Below, piece after piece: positions 55,209 through 62,830 of a stretch of 64,000 nt of DNA (the stretch's first letter is position 1; every line of letters starts with the position of its first letter). The position numbers and the translations under genes were made by a program. The notes under the pieces are model-generated. The model saw only the letters and a list, made by a program, of their open reading frames with translations. It was not told the DNA's origin and did no database searches. Source of the stretch: Robinsoniella peoriensis (GTDB taxonomy: Bacteria > Bacillota > Clostridia > Lachnospirales > Lachnospiraceae). Location: contig NZ_JTGN01000006.1 of the NCBI RefSeq assembly GCF_000797495.1, forward strand, positions 367,449 through 431,448. The letters run 5' to 3'.

Positions 55209-55280
55209 TATTACATTTGTAATATTTAATTACAAAAATTTTTATTTATATATTACATCTGTAGGATTTTAAAGTCAAGT
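55209..55280 (-). promoter_or_regulatory. BlaI/MecI-type operators and promoter of the PBP gene
   Basis: Two boxes match the TACA-NN-TGTA dyad recognised by BlaI/MecI repressors: TATTACATTTGTAATA (55209-55224) and TATTACATCTGTAGGA (55251-55266). A minus-strand promoter TTGACT, 17 bases, TAATAT has the second box between and over its -35 and -10, so bound repressor would block it. The rest of 55183-55612 holds promoter copy 1 of the lipoprotein family and no gene. Confidence 0.8.
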
Positions 55281-55487
55281 ACTTTTCTCATTTACCATGA
55301 TATTCATAACCCAAAATAAAATCTTTAAATTTTGTCATGATTTCATGTCCGCCCAGGGTCTTCCACTTTACAATACACAAGCAGATTAAAAGCAGATTTG
55401 TCTTTTATGTCATACCTGCCACGTTAAATTATGCCGGAAATGTCCGTACTTTCTTCAATAAAGAGTTTAAAACACATACAAAATCTG

Positions 55488-55533
55488 CATTTCAATACAA
55501 ATCTGATCCGTATTTTATAAAATCATATATAAT
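55488..55533 (+). promoter_or_regulatory. CATTTCAATACA-box promoter, copy 1
   Basis: CATTTCAATACAAAT at 55488 is followed exactly 40 bases later by TATAAT (55528). Upstream, ACAAAATCTG forms a near repeat about 20 bp before. It drives the first lipoprotein gene. The -35 is poor, so the box is probably an activator site. Confidence 0.7.
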
Positions 55534-55612
55534 GATAATTATGTTTCTATTTCTAAAAGGAAAACTATAGAAAAACCGATTAAAAGTCTAAACAACATCA
55601 AAAGGAGAGAAT

Positions 55613-56503
55613 ATGAAAAAGAACTTATGGAAATACGGCTGTACTCTATTAGCAGGCAGTATCCTGATTCTAAACATAACAGGATGCGGAAAGGTAACTG
55701 CAGAATCACTTATGAACTCCATGTCAGAAAACATGTCAAAAGTAAATGATTATAAAATTGATATGTCGGCAGATCTAAACGCCAGCGGATCCATGAGCGG
55801 AGTTACGCTGGATGTCCAGGCAGGTCTGGATATAGCACTTCAGCTAAATGTGGAGCCACAGATACTGTATGCTGATGGTAATATTTGGTTCAAAACACTG
55901 GGTATGGAGCAGAAAATAGATGTTGCGTCTTACTCTATGAAAGAAGATCCGGATATCATCAATTATTTTCAAATCGGAAAATCAGAATGGAAAAGGAACA
56001 CCATTACCAATCCGGAAAATGACCCAGACGTAAATATATATAATGAACTCACAGATTTGTCGGTTAATTTAGAACTGGAGGATCATACATCCCAGCTGGA
56101 AGACATAGAATGTTACAAACTCAAAGGTCTTTTGGATACGAATGCCTTGCGTAAAATGGCAGATTCACTATATGATCAGTTCGATGAAGCTGCCAATATT
56201 TATAAAGATGTTAACTGGGCGGAAATCGAAATACCTATAGAATTCTACGTTTCCAAAAAAGAAAAAATGCCGGTTAAAATAAGTGTGGAGTTAAAACCAT
56301 TATTGATGGGACTGATGAAATCTCTTGATGACCAGAAAGACCTAAGCATAAACTGTGATCATTTAACATTAAACTTTATTTATAGTTCTTTCGGAGAAAT
56401 TGGTACGATTTCCCTCCCACAGGAAATTAAAGATATTCAGACAGAAAAGACTTCGGAAGCCATGAATTCAGAAACAGAAAATATTACAACAAAAACAATA
56501 TAA
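55613..56503 (+). CDS. Lipoprotein of the DUF6612-like type, paralogue 1
   Basis: A 296-residue exported lipoprotein. The signal ends LILNITGCGK. The mature part (SLMNSMSENMSKVNDYKIDM, then long amphipathic beta strands, with KMPVKISVEL and HLTLNF near the end) resembles LolA/LppX-like lipoproteins that hold lipid in a half-barrel. It lies beside a paralogue at 56702 and shares its promoter type. GGAGAG precedes the ATG. Function unknown; a role in envelope stress is plausible. Confidence 0.8.
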   Translation: MKKNLWKYGCTLLAGSILILNITGCGKVTAESLMNSMSENMSKVNDYKIDMSADLNASGSMSGVTLDVQAGLDIALQLNVEPQILYADGNIWFKTLGMEQKIDVASYSMKEDPDIINYFQIGKSEWKRNTITNPENDPDVNIYNELTDLSVNLELEDHTSQLEDIECYKLKGLLDTNALRKMADSLYDQFDEAANIYKDVNWAEIEIPIEFYVSKKEKMPVKISVELKPLLMGLMKSLDDQKDLSINCDHLTLNFIYSSFGEIGTISLPQEIKDIQTEKTSEAMNSETENITTKTI

Positions 56504-56515
56504 ATTTATGAAAAT

Positions 56516-56582
56516 AGCAGAAGGCAAATATGTTCTTCTGCTTTTCTATCTCTATTTGCACATTTTATGTTATAAAATGTGC
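56516..56582 (+). terminator. Terminator and second hairpin after lipoprotein 1
   Basis: Stem AGCAGAAG/CTTCTGCT (56516-56542) with a trailing TTTTCT is a rho-independent terminator. A second stem, GCACATTTTAT/ATAAAATGTGC (56558-56582), abuts the activator box of promoter copy 2. Confidence 0.8.
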
Positions 56583-56627
56583 ATTTCAATACACTCCCGA
56601 TCCGATCACAAATAAATCATATATAAT
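56582..56627 (+). promoter_or_regulatory. CATTTCAATACA-box promoter, copy 2
   Basis: CATTTCAATACA at 56582, 40 bases, TATAAT at 56622. GATCCG at the -35 position matches copy 1 exactly. It drives lipoprotein paralogue 2. Confidence 0.7.
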
Positions 56628-56701
56628 GACTATCATGTGTTCTTTCTGTCTTAAGAATACAATCACCCATTGAAAAGGGAAAGACAAAGGAGAAAAAAAG
56701 T

Positions 56702-57559
56702 ATGAAAAAGAAATTTGTAAGGTATAGCTGTGCTGTATTGGGAAGCAGTATTTTGATTTTAAGCGTGACAGGATGCGGTAAAGCAACATCCGAATCACTT
56801 CTAAAATCCATGTCCGAAAATATGTCGAAAGCAGAAAACTATAAAATAGACATGCTTATGGATTTGAAAGCCGGCGGCACTGTTCAGGGAATTTCGGTCG
56901 ATGTTACCATGAATATGGATATGGGAATGAAGGTAAACACAGATCCCGAAATCATACATGCCGAAGGGAGTATGGCTTTGGGAATGCTTGGTATGGATCA
57001 GACATCTCCACTAGAAGTATATACGGTCCGGGACGGTGATAACACAATTTCGTACACCAAAACAGGGGAAGAGGGCTGGACAAAAGAAGTACAAGAAAAT
57101 CTGGATAAAAGCCTGAATGCTTATGAATTTAAAGAGTTTGAAAAACTGGCAGCAAGTCTGGAATTGGAAAAGAATACAACTGATCTGGAAGGTGTTGAAT
57201 GCTATGCATTAAAAGGTGTACTGGACGGCGAAGCATTGAGCACAATTCTGGACTCTGCATTAAGTGCAATGAACGATTCTGCGGAGATCATGGGGGATGC
57301 AGATTGGGCAGCTATTAAAATTCCGGTAGAATTTTATATTGCAAAAAAAGATTCCATGCCGGTAAAAATGACGCTTGATTTGCAGACTATGATGTTAGAA
57401 GCCATGAAATCAGCGGGAGCACAGGAAGATGTAGAATTCAACTGTGAATCATGCACTTTTGATCTTAAATTTGGGTCTTTTGGCGAAGTTGAAACCATTA
57501 CGCTTCCGGATGATGTCAAAAACTCTGCCATAGAAAAACCTGCAGACAGCGCAGCTTAA
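56702..57559 (+). CDS. Lipoprotein of the DUF6612-like type, paralogue 2
   Basis: A 285-residue lipoprotein closely related to the protein at 55613. The signal ends ILILSVTGCGKATSES, and the mature part opens LLKSMSENMSKAENYKIDM. Near the C-terminus are DSMPVKMTLDLQTM and SCTFDLKFGSFGEVETITLP, aligned with paralogue 1. AAGGAGAAAAAAAGT precedes the ATG. A recent tandem duplication that included the promoter is the simplest origin. Confidence 0.82.
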   Translation: MKKKFVRYSCAVLGSSILILSVTGCGKATSESLLKSMSENMSKAENYKIDMLMDLKAGGTVQGISVDVTMNMDMGMKVNTDPEIIHAEGSMALGMLGMDQTSPLEVYTVRDGDNTISYTKTGEEGWTKEVQENLDKSLNAYEFKEFEKLAASLELEKNTTDLEGVECYALKGVLDGEALSTILDSALSAMNDSAEIMGDADWAAIKIPVEFYIAKKDSMPVKMTLDLQTMMLEAMKSAGAQEDVEFNCESCTFDLKFGSFGEVETITLPDDVKNSAIEKPADSAA

Positions 57560-57720
57560 AGCGTATTTATAAACAGATTTTACAAGCTGTACTTTCCATT
57601 TACCGGGAAGACGCAGGATGATCTGTTTTAAAATGTTCATTTTCTGTAATCAATGTAACCGCAGCAGATAAAACAGGGTGTAATCTTCACACTTTTATTA
57701 TTTTGTTACAGAAAAACAGC

Positions 57721-57765
57721 CATTTAGTACAAACATGTTCTAACTGTTTTTAATTTGTGTATAAT
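57721..57765 (+). promoter_or_regulatory. CATTTCAATACA-box promoter, copy 3
   Basis: CATTTAGTACAAAC at 57721, 39 bases to TATAAT at 57760, with ACAGAAAA about 21 bp upstream of the TACAAAC half. It is followed within 40 bases by a GC-rich hairpin rather than a gene, so it may make a small RNA or a long leader for the gene at 58270. Confidence 0.6.
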
Positions 57766-57772
57766 AGTGATT

Positions 57773-57830
57773 GCTTAGTATTACATGATTCCCATCCCGC
57801 AGCTCCCACAAGCTGCGGCGGGTACTCCCA
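57773..57830 (+). ncRNA. Possible small RNA or leader hairpin after promoter copy 3
   Basis: The predicted start near 57773 is followed by hairpin CCCGCAGCT/AGCTGCGGCGGG and then TACTCCCA. A related hairpin and tail (CTCCGCAGC/GCTGCGGAG, then TAACTCCA) follows promoter copy 4. No clear T tract is seen, so the 3' end is unknown. Confidence 0.35.
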
Positions 57831-58269
57831 ACAATATAATATTTTCTAAATCCTATATAATTTTATAGATAAAACAGAATCTTATCTGATCTGAAATCCC
57901 AGCTTCACAGCATCCAGCTCTTCTCCCTTAACCCTTTATCTCTTAACGTATTTTTAACCTAACAGACCATAACGCTTAAATTCGGGGCTAATCCTTGTCT
58001 ATTTTCTAACTGCCGCGATGTGGTCAATCGACGTATCCGCTGCGCCTCATTCCCCGCCTTGCAAACGCTTTGTAGCTGGGGGTAGTGTTCGGAAAGTAGT
58101 AAGCTATCTTACCAACCAAAACAACTTGAAAATCTACATTTATTCCCCTATAATAATGTACATAAACTATTACAACGAGAAAAATAGCTTAAGCTTTAAA
58201 AGTGATCCAATTGCTCCATACAACCGCTAAATGGAAAAAAGCATAAGTTATTATAAGGAGAAGTGAATT

Positions 58270-58824
58270 ATGAAATGTGTAATCTGTGGAAACGAGAAAA
58301 GTATTTTTTCAGTAATTGGTCTAGACGGCAGCATCTGCAGCAGATGCAACGAACACCTTAATATGTATACCTACGATAATCCGGCTGTTGCAAAAGCTTA
58401 TTTTGACAAAGTGGCAGAAATTAACGAATTAGGACCAGATACAAAACGCTTTCTGGAACTCAAATACCGGGAACATCAAAGTGATATATCCGAATTTGAT
58501 GTCGAAAATGCGAAAAAAAATATTTCACTGGAAATGCCTTTGGATACTTGTTACGAAAGTACTTGCAAAGAAGAAAATGTATCACGAAAATCTTCCCATC
58601 GGAATCCGGAATCTGAATTACATAATTCCCATGATTGCAGTCTGGAATATAAAGCATTTCATCGCGAATTAGCTAATATAGAAAAAAAACTGGAAGACCA
58701 GTATAATAATGTAAGAACCATAAAAAATATACTGATATTCTTTGCAATTATAACTGGAATCGGATTAGTCTGTACATTTATTTATGTTGCCCAGCTGATA
58801 AGCGCTATAAATAAAGTATTTTAA
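58270..58824 (+). CDS. Small zinc-ribbon membrane protein of unknown function
   Basis: A 184-residue protein. The N-terminus has two CxxC pairs (CVICGNEK and CSRC) forming a likely zinc ribbon. A charged, helical middle part follows, with a coiled coil (YKAFHRELANIEKKLEDQYN), then one membrane helix near the C-terminus (ILIFFAIITGIGLVCTFIYV). AAGGAG lies 8 bases before the ATG. It may anchor at the membrane with the zinc ribbon in the cytoplasm. No family was recognised. Confidence 0.75.
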   Translation: MKCVICGNEKSIFSVIGLDGSICSRCNEHLNMYTYDNPAVAKAYFDKVAEINELGPDTKRFLELKYREHQSDISEFDVENAKKNISLEMPLDTCYESTCKEENVSRKSSHRNPESELHNSHDCSLEYKAFHRELANIEKKLEDQYNNVRTIKNILIFFAIITGIGLVCTFIYVAQLISAINKVF

Positions 58825-58855
58825 TTCCAAAAACATTCTATGCCAGAAAACTTAC

Positions 58856-58901
58856 CTTTTAATACAAACATTACCACAACGCTCTGACAATCGTATATAA
58901 T
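58856..58901 (+). promoter_or_regulatory. CATTTCAATACA-box promoter, copy 4
   Basis: CTTTTAATACAAAC at 58856, 40 bases to TATAAT at 58896. It is followed by hairpins CTCCGCAGC/GCTGCGGAG (58932-58959) and GGCTCC/GGAGCC (near 58976-59000), then the gene at 59049. Confidence 0.6.
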
Positions 58902-58909
58902 AAATCTTG

Positions 58910-59005
58910 AATTTCGTTATTCACAATGTCAGCTCCGCAGCTTCCTCCAACGCTGCGGAGTAACTCCATTTTGCCTGGCTCCGGGGTTATATCAGGAGCC
59001 GGTGT
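58910..59005 (+). ncRNA. Possible small RNA or structured leader after promoter copy 4
   Basis: Two hairpins fill the stretch between the predicted start and the ribosome site of the gene at 59049. The first is related to the hairpin after promoter copy 3. It could be an independent small RNA or the leader of the downstream gene. Confidence 0.35.
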
Positions 59006-59048
59006 ATCGTAAAGATCAAAACCCGTTTATAATCTCCAGGAGGTTTCC

Positions 59049-59507
59049 GTGAAATTTAATCCCCCCAGACTACTGACAAAAGAAAACTGTTCCAATCATA
59101 AAATCGAATATTTTGCTTCCGCATTTATAAAACATTATTCCTTTAAAGAAAATTTTGACTACTCGGTCCAAAGCCTTTCCCAGCTGGATCATATCCTGAA
59201 AACAATGCCGCCATATGCCAAATTTAATCCGGCGTTCCGGCAAAATACCAGGGTTTTATTTGGCTGCTATATTCTGGAAACAGCCAGACGCTCTTTCGGC
59301 GGAAAATATAAGTGGTGGGAGATAAAAGAATTACCCATACTTCTTTCCGGTGAACCCCAAAACGCTATCGGTATTGCACCCTTTGATAAAGTGTTAGAAA
59401 GAATGGTTTCTGACGTAACCGAATCGATCCCGGAATTCTTTCAAATATATGTAGACATGATGGAGAAATCAAAAACCGAAAGCCGCCTTTCTTTTATTAT
59501 CTACTGA
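59049..59507 (+). CDS. Small protein of unknown function
   Basis: A 152-residue soluble protein with no signal or membrane helix. It starts at GTG (59049), chosen because AGGAGG lies 5 bases upstream. It has aromatic-rich segments (KFNPAFRQNTRVLFGCYILE, KYKWWEIKELP) and looks like a globular DUF. It resembles no family I know. It lies behind promoter copy 4. Confidence 0.65.
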   Translation: MKFNPPRLLTKENCSNHKIEYFASAFIKHYSFKENFDYSVQSLSQLDHILKTMPPYAKFNPAFRQNTRVLFGCYILETARRSFGGKYKWWEIKELPILLSGEPQNAIGIAPFDKVLERMVSDVTESIPEFFQIYVDMMEKSKTESRLSFIIY

Positions 59508-59541
59508 TAGTTCATCAAAGAAACTGGTAACACAAAAACTG

Positions 59542-59588
59542 CATTTCAATACATTCGTGAACAAAAAGCCGATGTAATTATATATAAT
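59542..59588 (+). promoter_or_regulatory. CATTTCAATACA-box promoter, copy 5
   Basis: CATTTCAATACATT at 59542, 41 bases to TATAAT at 59583, with ACACAAAAACTG upstream as in copy 1. No gene follows on this strand; a hairpin with T tract ends the region. Confidence 0.6.
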
Positions 59589-59595
59589 AATTGAG

Positions 59596-59690
59596 TAATA
59601 AACTTCTTTATCATTTTAACTCTGTTTACAGAGAACTCTCTTTTCAAATACCCCGGAGCCAGCCAACCTCCGGGGTATTTCAGCTATATT
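59596..59690 (+). ncRNA. Putative small RNA with terminator
   Basis: From promoter copy 5 a transcript of about 90 bases would hold a small stem CTCTG/CAGAG and end in hairpin ATACCCCGGAG/CTCCGGGGTAT (59647-59680). There is no reading frame on the plus strand. The same hairpin can end the minus-strand cysN unit, so its terminator role is not proof of the small RNA. Confidence 0.45.
59647..59680. terminator. Bidirectional terminator after cysN
   Basis: Stem AATACCCCGGAG/CTCCGGGGTATT with a short loop. On the minus strand it lies 35 bases past the cysN stop and ends the sulfate operon; on the plus strand it would end the putative small RNA. Confidence 0.75.
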
Positions 59691-59714
59691 TTCAGAATCA
59701 TTTATTTTCTCAAA

Positions 59715-61424
59715 TTAAATCACCCAGAAATTATCATGAAAGATAATTCTGCGGTAAGCCCCAAAATCCATCCACCGGTTTAAAAATTCTGCCTGCCGAT
59801 TATCTTTTTTTAGCTCCCATTCTTTAAAAAGTTCTGATACTTCATCATCGCTATTTACCTGAATTCCAAATCCTCTGCCATTTAAAACCGGTACACCACT
59901 ATAATGATATTCCTTTAATGACTGTATTTCCGCTATCTGTCCTTTGCGTATGCGTACCGCTGTCTTATCGCGAAGTACACAAACATCAAAATCTTCGGGA
60001 TATGAAAAACTCTCCCCATCTAACGGGATTTGATCTCCAATAGTATACACCTGCTGTACTTCTCTGCTTTTCATAACAGACAGGCTTTCCAGATTGTAAT
60101 AATATTCTTCAAAAATATCGCCTCTTGCCCTGAGGTCACCATGGATAAAAGTACTGTCTCTCCCCTCTTTCTCCCCTGCTTCGTCTAACCCACACAGTTC
60201 TTCAATAACACCGCAGGCAGAAGTCATATTTGTTATCCTGTCGATCAGAATCAATTCTCCCAGCGTTTTATGCTTATGGAACAGATCGATTACAGCCGGT
60301 TCTGTCAAAGCAATTTCACAACGTGCAATTTCATTCTTCACCAGGTTCTCTGCTGCTAAATGTTCCCCTGTATTCACATCTACTTTATACCGGATCGCTT
60401 TTACCACTCCCGGTATTAATTTTGTTCCCGTCTTAACCAGAAATTCTTTTCCGGGAACCAGTCTGGAGTCATCCATCCACAACAGACTTGTCACAAATTG
60501 TTTGACTGGTTTTAAATCGGTATCTTTAGTCAGCACACATCCTCTGGAAACATCTACTTCCCGGTCCAGCTGAATGGTCACAGCCTGACCTGCGTATGCT
60601 TTGGAGGTTTCCCGGTCTCCCGCATAAATACTCTTTACAACCGCCCGCTGTGCACTTGGCAAAGTAATTAGTTCTTCTCCTGTCTCTATCACACCGGATT
60701 CAATCTGACCCTGAAATCCCCGGAAAGTATGATCCGGTCGGCACACTCTTTGTACCGGAAGTACAAATCCCTGTTCCGAAGTTACGGCAACGTCGATATT
60801 TTCCAGGCAGGTAAGCAAATCCTGGCCTTCATACCAGGGTGTGTTTGCTGATTTTTTTGTTACATTATCTCCTTCCGTAGCAGATACCGGGATACAAATG
60901 ATATTTTCAAGCAACAGTTCTTCTTTCAATTCCTGCAATTCACGTTCAATTTCCAGAAAACGATTCTGGTCGTATCCCATGAGATCCATTTTATTTACTG
61001 CAAATATAAAAGAACGGATACCCATTAACGAACATATTCTGGCATGGCGCCTGGTCTGCACCAGTACACCTTGTTTTGCGTCCACAAGTATTACTGCCAG
61101 ATCTGCAAATGATGCACCCACTGCCATATTTCTGGTATACTCCTCATGTCCCGGAGTATCTGCCACAATAAAGCTTCTATGATCTGTTGTAAAGTAGCGA
61201 TATGCTGCATCTATCGTAATTCCCTGTTCCCGCTCAGCCATTAAACCATCCAGAAGTAGGGAATAATCAATCTCACCTCCGCGGCTGCCAACCTTGCTGT
61301 CCAGCTCCAGTGCTTTTTCCTGATCTGCATAAAGCAGTTTCGCATCGTATAAAATATGCCCGATCAGGGTTGATTTTCCATCATCCACGCTTCCGCAGGT
61401 TATAAATTTTAATAATCCTTTCAT
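59715..61424 (-). CDS. cysN: Sulfate adenylyltransferase subunit 1 (CysN) with extra C-terminal region
   Basis: A 569-residue EF-Tu-like GTPase that couples GTP hydrolysis to APS formation by CysD. GTPase motifs are GSVDDGKSTLIGHILYD, ADTPGHEEY and AVNKMDLMGYD; QGITIDAAYRYF is the switch. Beta-barrel domains follow to about residue 420. About 120 more residues follow that are not an APS kinase (no P-loop) and that I do not recognise. E. coli CysN is about 475 residues. The ATG shares a base with the cysD stop (TAATG), so translation is coupled. Confidence 0.94.
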   Translation of the reverse strand: MKGLLKFITCGSVDDGKSTLIGHILYDAKLLYADQEKALELDSKVGSRGGEIDYSLLLDGLMAEREQGITIDAAYRYFTTDHRSFIVADTPGHEEYTRNMAVGASFADLAVILVDAKQGVLVQTRRHARICSLMGIRSFIFAVNKMDLMGYDQNRFLEIERELQELKEELLLENIICIPVSATEGDNVTKKSANTPWYEGQDLLTCLENIDVAVTSEQGFVLPVQRVCRPDHTFRGFQGQIESGVIETGEELITLPSAQRAVVKSIYAGDRETSKAYAGQAVTIQLDREVDVSRGCVLTKDTDLKPVKQFVTSLLWMDDSRLVPGKEFLVKTGTKLIPGVVKAIRYKVDVNTGEHLAAENLVKNEIARCEIALTEPAVIDLFHKHKTLGELILIDRITNMTSACGVIEELCGLDEAGEKEGRDSTFIHGDLRARGDIFEEYYYNLESLSVMKSREVQQVYTIGDQIPLDGESFSYPEDFDVCVLRDKTAVRIRKGQIAEIQSLKEYHYSGVPVLNGRGFGIQVNSDDEVSELFKEWELKKDNRQAEFLNRWMDFGAYRRIIFHDNFWVI

Positions 61425-62335
61425 TAGAAATATCCCTCCCTTTTTCTTCGCTCCATGCTGCCCGCCTCTTCTTTATCAATCACCCGGGTGGTACGTTCAG
61501 AGGAAACTGCACTTAACGTTTCTTCGATAATTTCATCCAGCGTTGCTGCCCTGGATTCACATCCGCCTGTGAGGGGGTAACATCCCAGGGTACGGAATCT
61601 TACACTTTTATGCTGAATTTTTTCCTCCGGCAGCAATTCTAATCTGTCATCATCTACCATAATCAGATTGCCATCCCTTTCAATAACCGGACGTTCTGCA
61701 GCAAAATATAACGGTACAATGTCAATATTTTCTCTTTTAATATACTGCCAGATATCTTTTTCGGTCCAGTTTGAAATTGGAAATACCCGCATACTTTCTC
61801 CCTTATGGATTTTCGTATTATATAATTTCCACATTTCCGGACGCTGGTTCTTGGGATCCCAGGCATGGGCTTCATTTCGAAAAGAAAAGATTCTCTCTTT
61901 TGCCCTTGCTTTTTCTTCATCACGGCGTCCGCCTCCAAATGCAGCCGTAAAACCATACTTTGTAAGTGCCTGTTTTAATGCCTGAGTCTTCATAATATCC
62001 GTATATGCAGCTCCATGGTCAAAGGGGTTGATTCCCTGGCGTATTCCCTCTTCATTGCTGTATACCAGCATCTCAATCCCCAATTCCTCCGCTTTTCTGT
62101 CTCGGAACTCTATCATTTCATGAAACTTCCATGTGGTATCTATATGTAAAAACGGGAATGGCGGTTTCTGCGGATAGAATGCCTTTAATGCCAGATGCAG
62201 CATAACGGAACTATCCTTTCCAATGGAGTACAGCATAACCGGTTTCTCACATTCTGCCGCCACTTCCCGTATTATATAAATTGCCTCCGCTTCCAATTCG
62301 TCTAAATGAGATAATTCATTTGATATTTTCTTCAT
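61424..62335 (-). CDS. cysD: Sulfate adenylyltransferase subunit 2 (CysD)
   Basis: A 303-residue ATP pyrophosphatase-type enzyme that makes APS from ATP and sulfate. The PP-loop is [20 protein letters not shown]. Further marks are [28 protein letters not shown] and [16 protein letters not shown]. The start at 62335 begins [15 protein letters not shown], typical of the family, and lies at the 3' end of structured repeat copy C, which probably sets its translation. It precedes cysN directly. Confidence 0.95.
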   Translation of the reverse strand: MKKISNELSHLDELEAEAIYIIREVAAECEKPVMLYSIGKDSSVMLHLALKAFYPQKPPFPFLHIDTTWKFHEMIEFRDRKAEELGIEMLVYSNEEGIRQGINPFDHGAAYTDIMKTQALKQALTKYGFTAAFGGGRRDEEKARAKERIFSFRNEAHAWDPKNQRPEMWKLYNTKIHKGESMRVFPISNWTEKDIWQYIKRENIDIVPLYFAAERPVIERDGNLIMVDDDRLELLPEEKIQHKSVRFRTLGCYPLTGGCESRAATLDEIIEETLSAVSSERTTRVIDKEEAGSMERRKREGYF

Positions 62336-62442
62336 ATTTATACCCATTACATATTGCAGGATTGCCTGCAATACTGCCACAATAAAACAGGTTGAAAGAA
62401 TCACACTGTGGCTTCCTTTCTAAATCATAATTTTCTTTCAAC
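62335..62442 (-). repeat. Dispersed structured leader element, copy C
   Basis: The most regular copy. Outer arms GTTGAAAGAA (62433-62442) and TTCTTTCAAC (62391-62400) are perfect. GCCACA in the loop can pair with TGTGGC beyond the second arm, making a crossing pair. The hairpin TATTGCAGG-CAAT-CCTGCAATA (62352-62373) is perfect. The end, TAATGGGTATAAATATG, runs into the cysD start. The 32-base spacing between outer arms equals that in copy A. Confidence 0.75.
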
Positions 62443-62515
62443 CTTTATTCCTCCTAATTGCTGTATGGTCACTGTCTGGAGCGTGTCTTAAATTCATTCC
62501 CTCCATCTGCACTCC

Positions 62516-62830
62516 TCAATATTGATTTGCATCCTTTTTATTAACTTCGATTGTTACCGTCGTGCCATCTGTTTTCTCTACTTTCCAGTAAAGCAGATCC
62601 CCTTTTTCCTCCACAGACAGCAGGCTTCCTTTTCCTCCCATATCCGAACCCAGGTAAAGGGAAATCGCATTTACGGGACACTCTTTTACGCAGGATGCAC
62701 AGCCCCAGCAGTCTCTGGGATAAGCAATATACGCTTTTCGATCCTGATCTGCCTTCAATAAACTGCCCGGACATACCATACGGCATTTTCCGCATCCGAT
62801 GCATACATCCCTTTTAATTGTTATGCTCAT
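62516..62830 (-). CDS. aprB: 4Fe-4S ferredoxin-type protein, APS reductase beta-like
   Basis: A 104-residue protein with two 4Fe-4S motifs, CIGCGKCRMVCP and CWGCASCVKECP, followed by a short C-terminal beta domain. This is the plan of AprB-type subunits that pass electrons to AprA. It overlaps the aprA-like stop by 17 bp and lies before the cys genes, so it is assigned to APS reduction. GGAGGGAG precedes the ATG. It is shorter than classical AprB of sulfate reducers, fitting an assimilatory form found in gut clostridia. Confidence 0.85.
   Translation of the reverse strand: MSITIKRDVCIGCGKCRMVCPGSLLKADQDRKAYIAYPRDCWGCASCVKECPVNAISLYLGSDMGGKGSLLSVEEKGDLLYWKVEKTDGTTVTIEVNKKDANQY

Larger units (their letters stand above)
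57560..58269. other. Long intergenic region with a promoter copy and possible small RNA
   Basis: About 710 bases without a convincing gene. It contains promoter copy 3 (57721-57765), a GC-rich hairpin CCCGCAGCT/AGCTGCGGCGGG (57796-57822), an AT-rich stretch, and near 58010-58090 a short GC-richer block. A 70-codon frame at 58018-58230 lies there but has no ribosome site and unusual composition, so I do not call it. AAGGAG at the far end belongs to the next gene. Confidence 0.6.

Noticed and set aside
58018..58230. A 70-codon plus-strand frame in the 57.6-58.3 kb gap
   Set aside because: No ribosome site, odd composition rich in Pro, Ser and Cys, and no similarity to neighbours; more likely chance in a GC-richer block.
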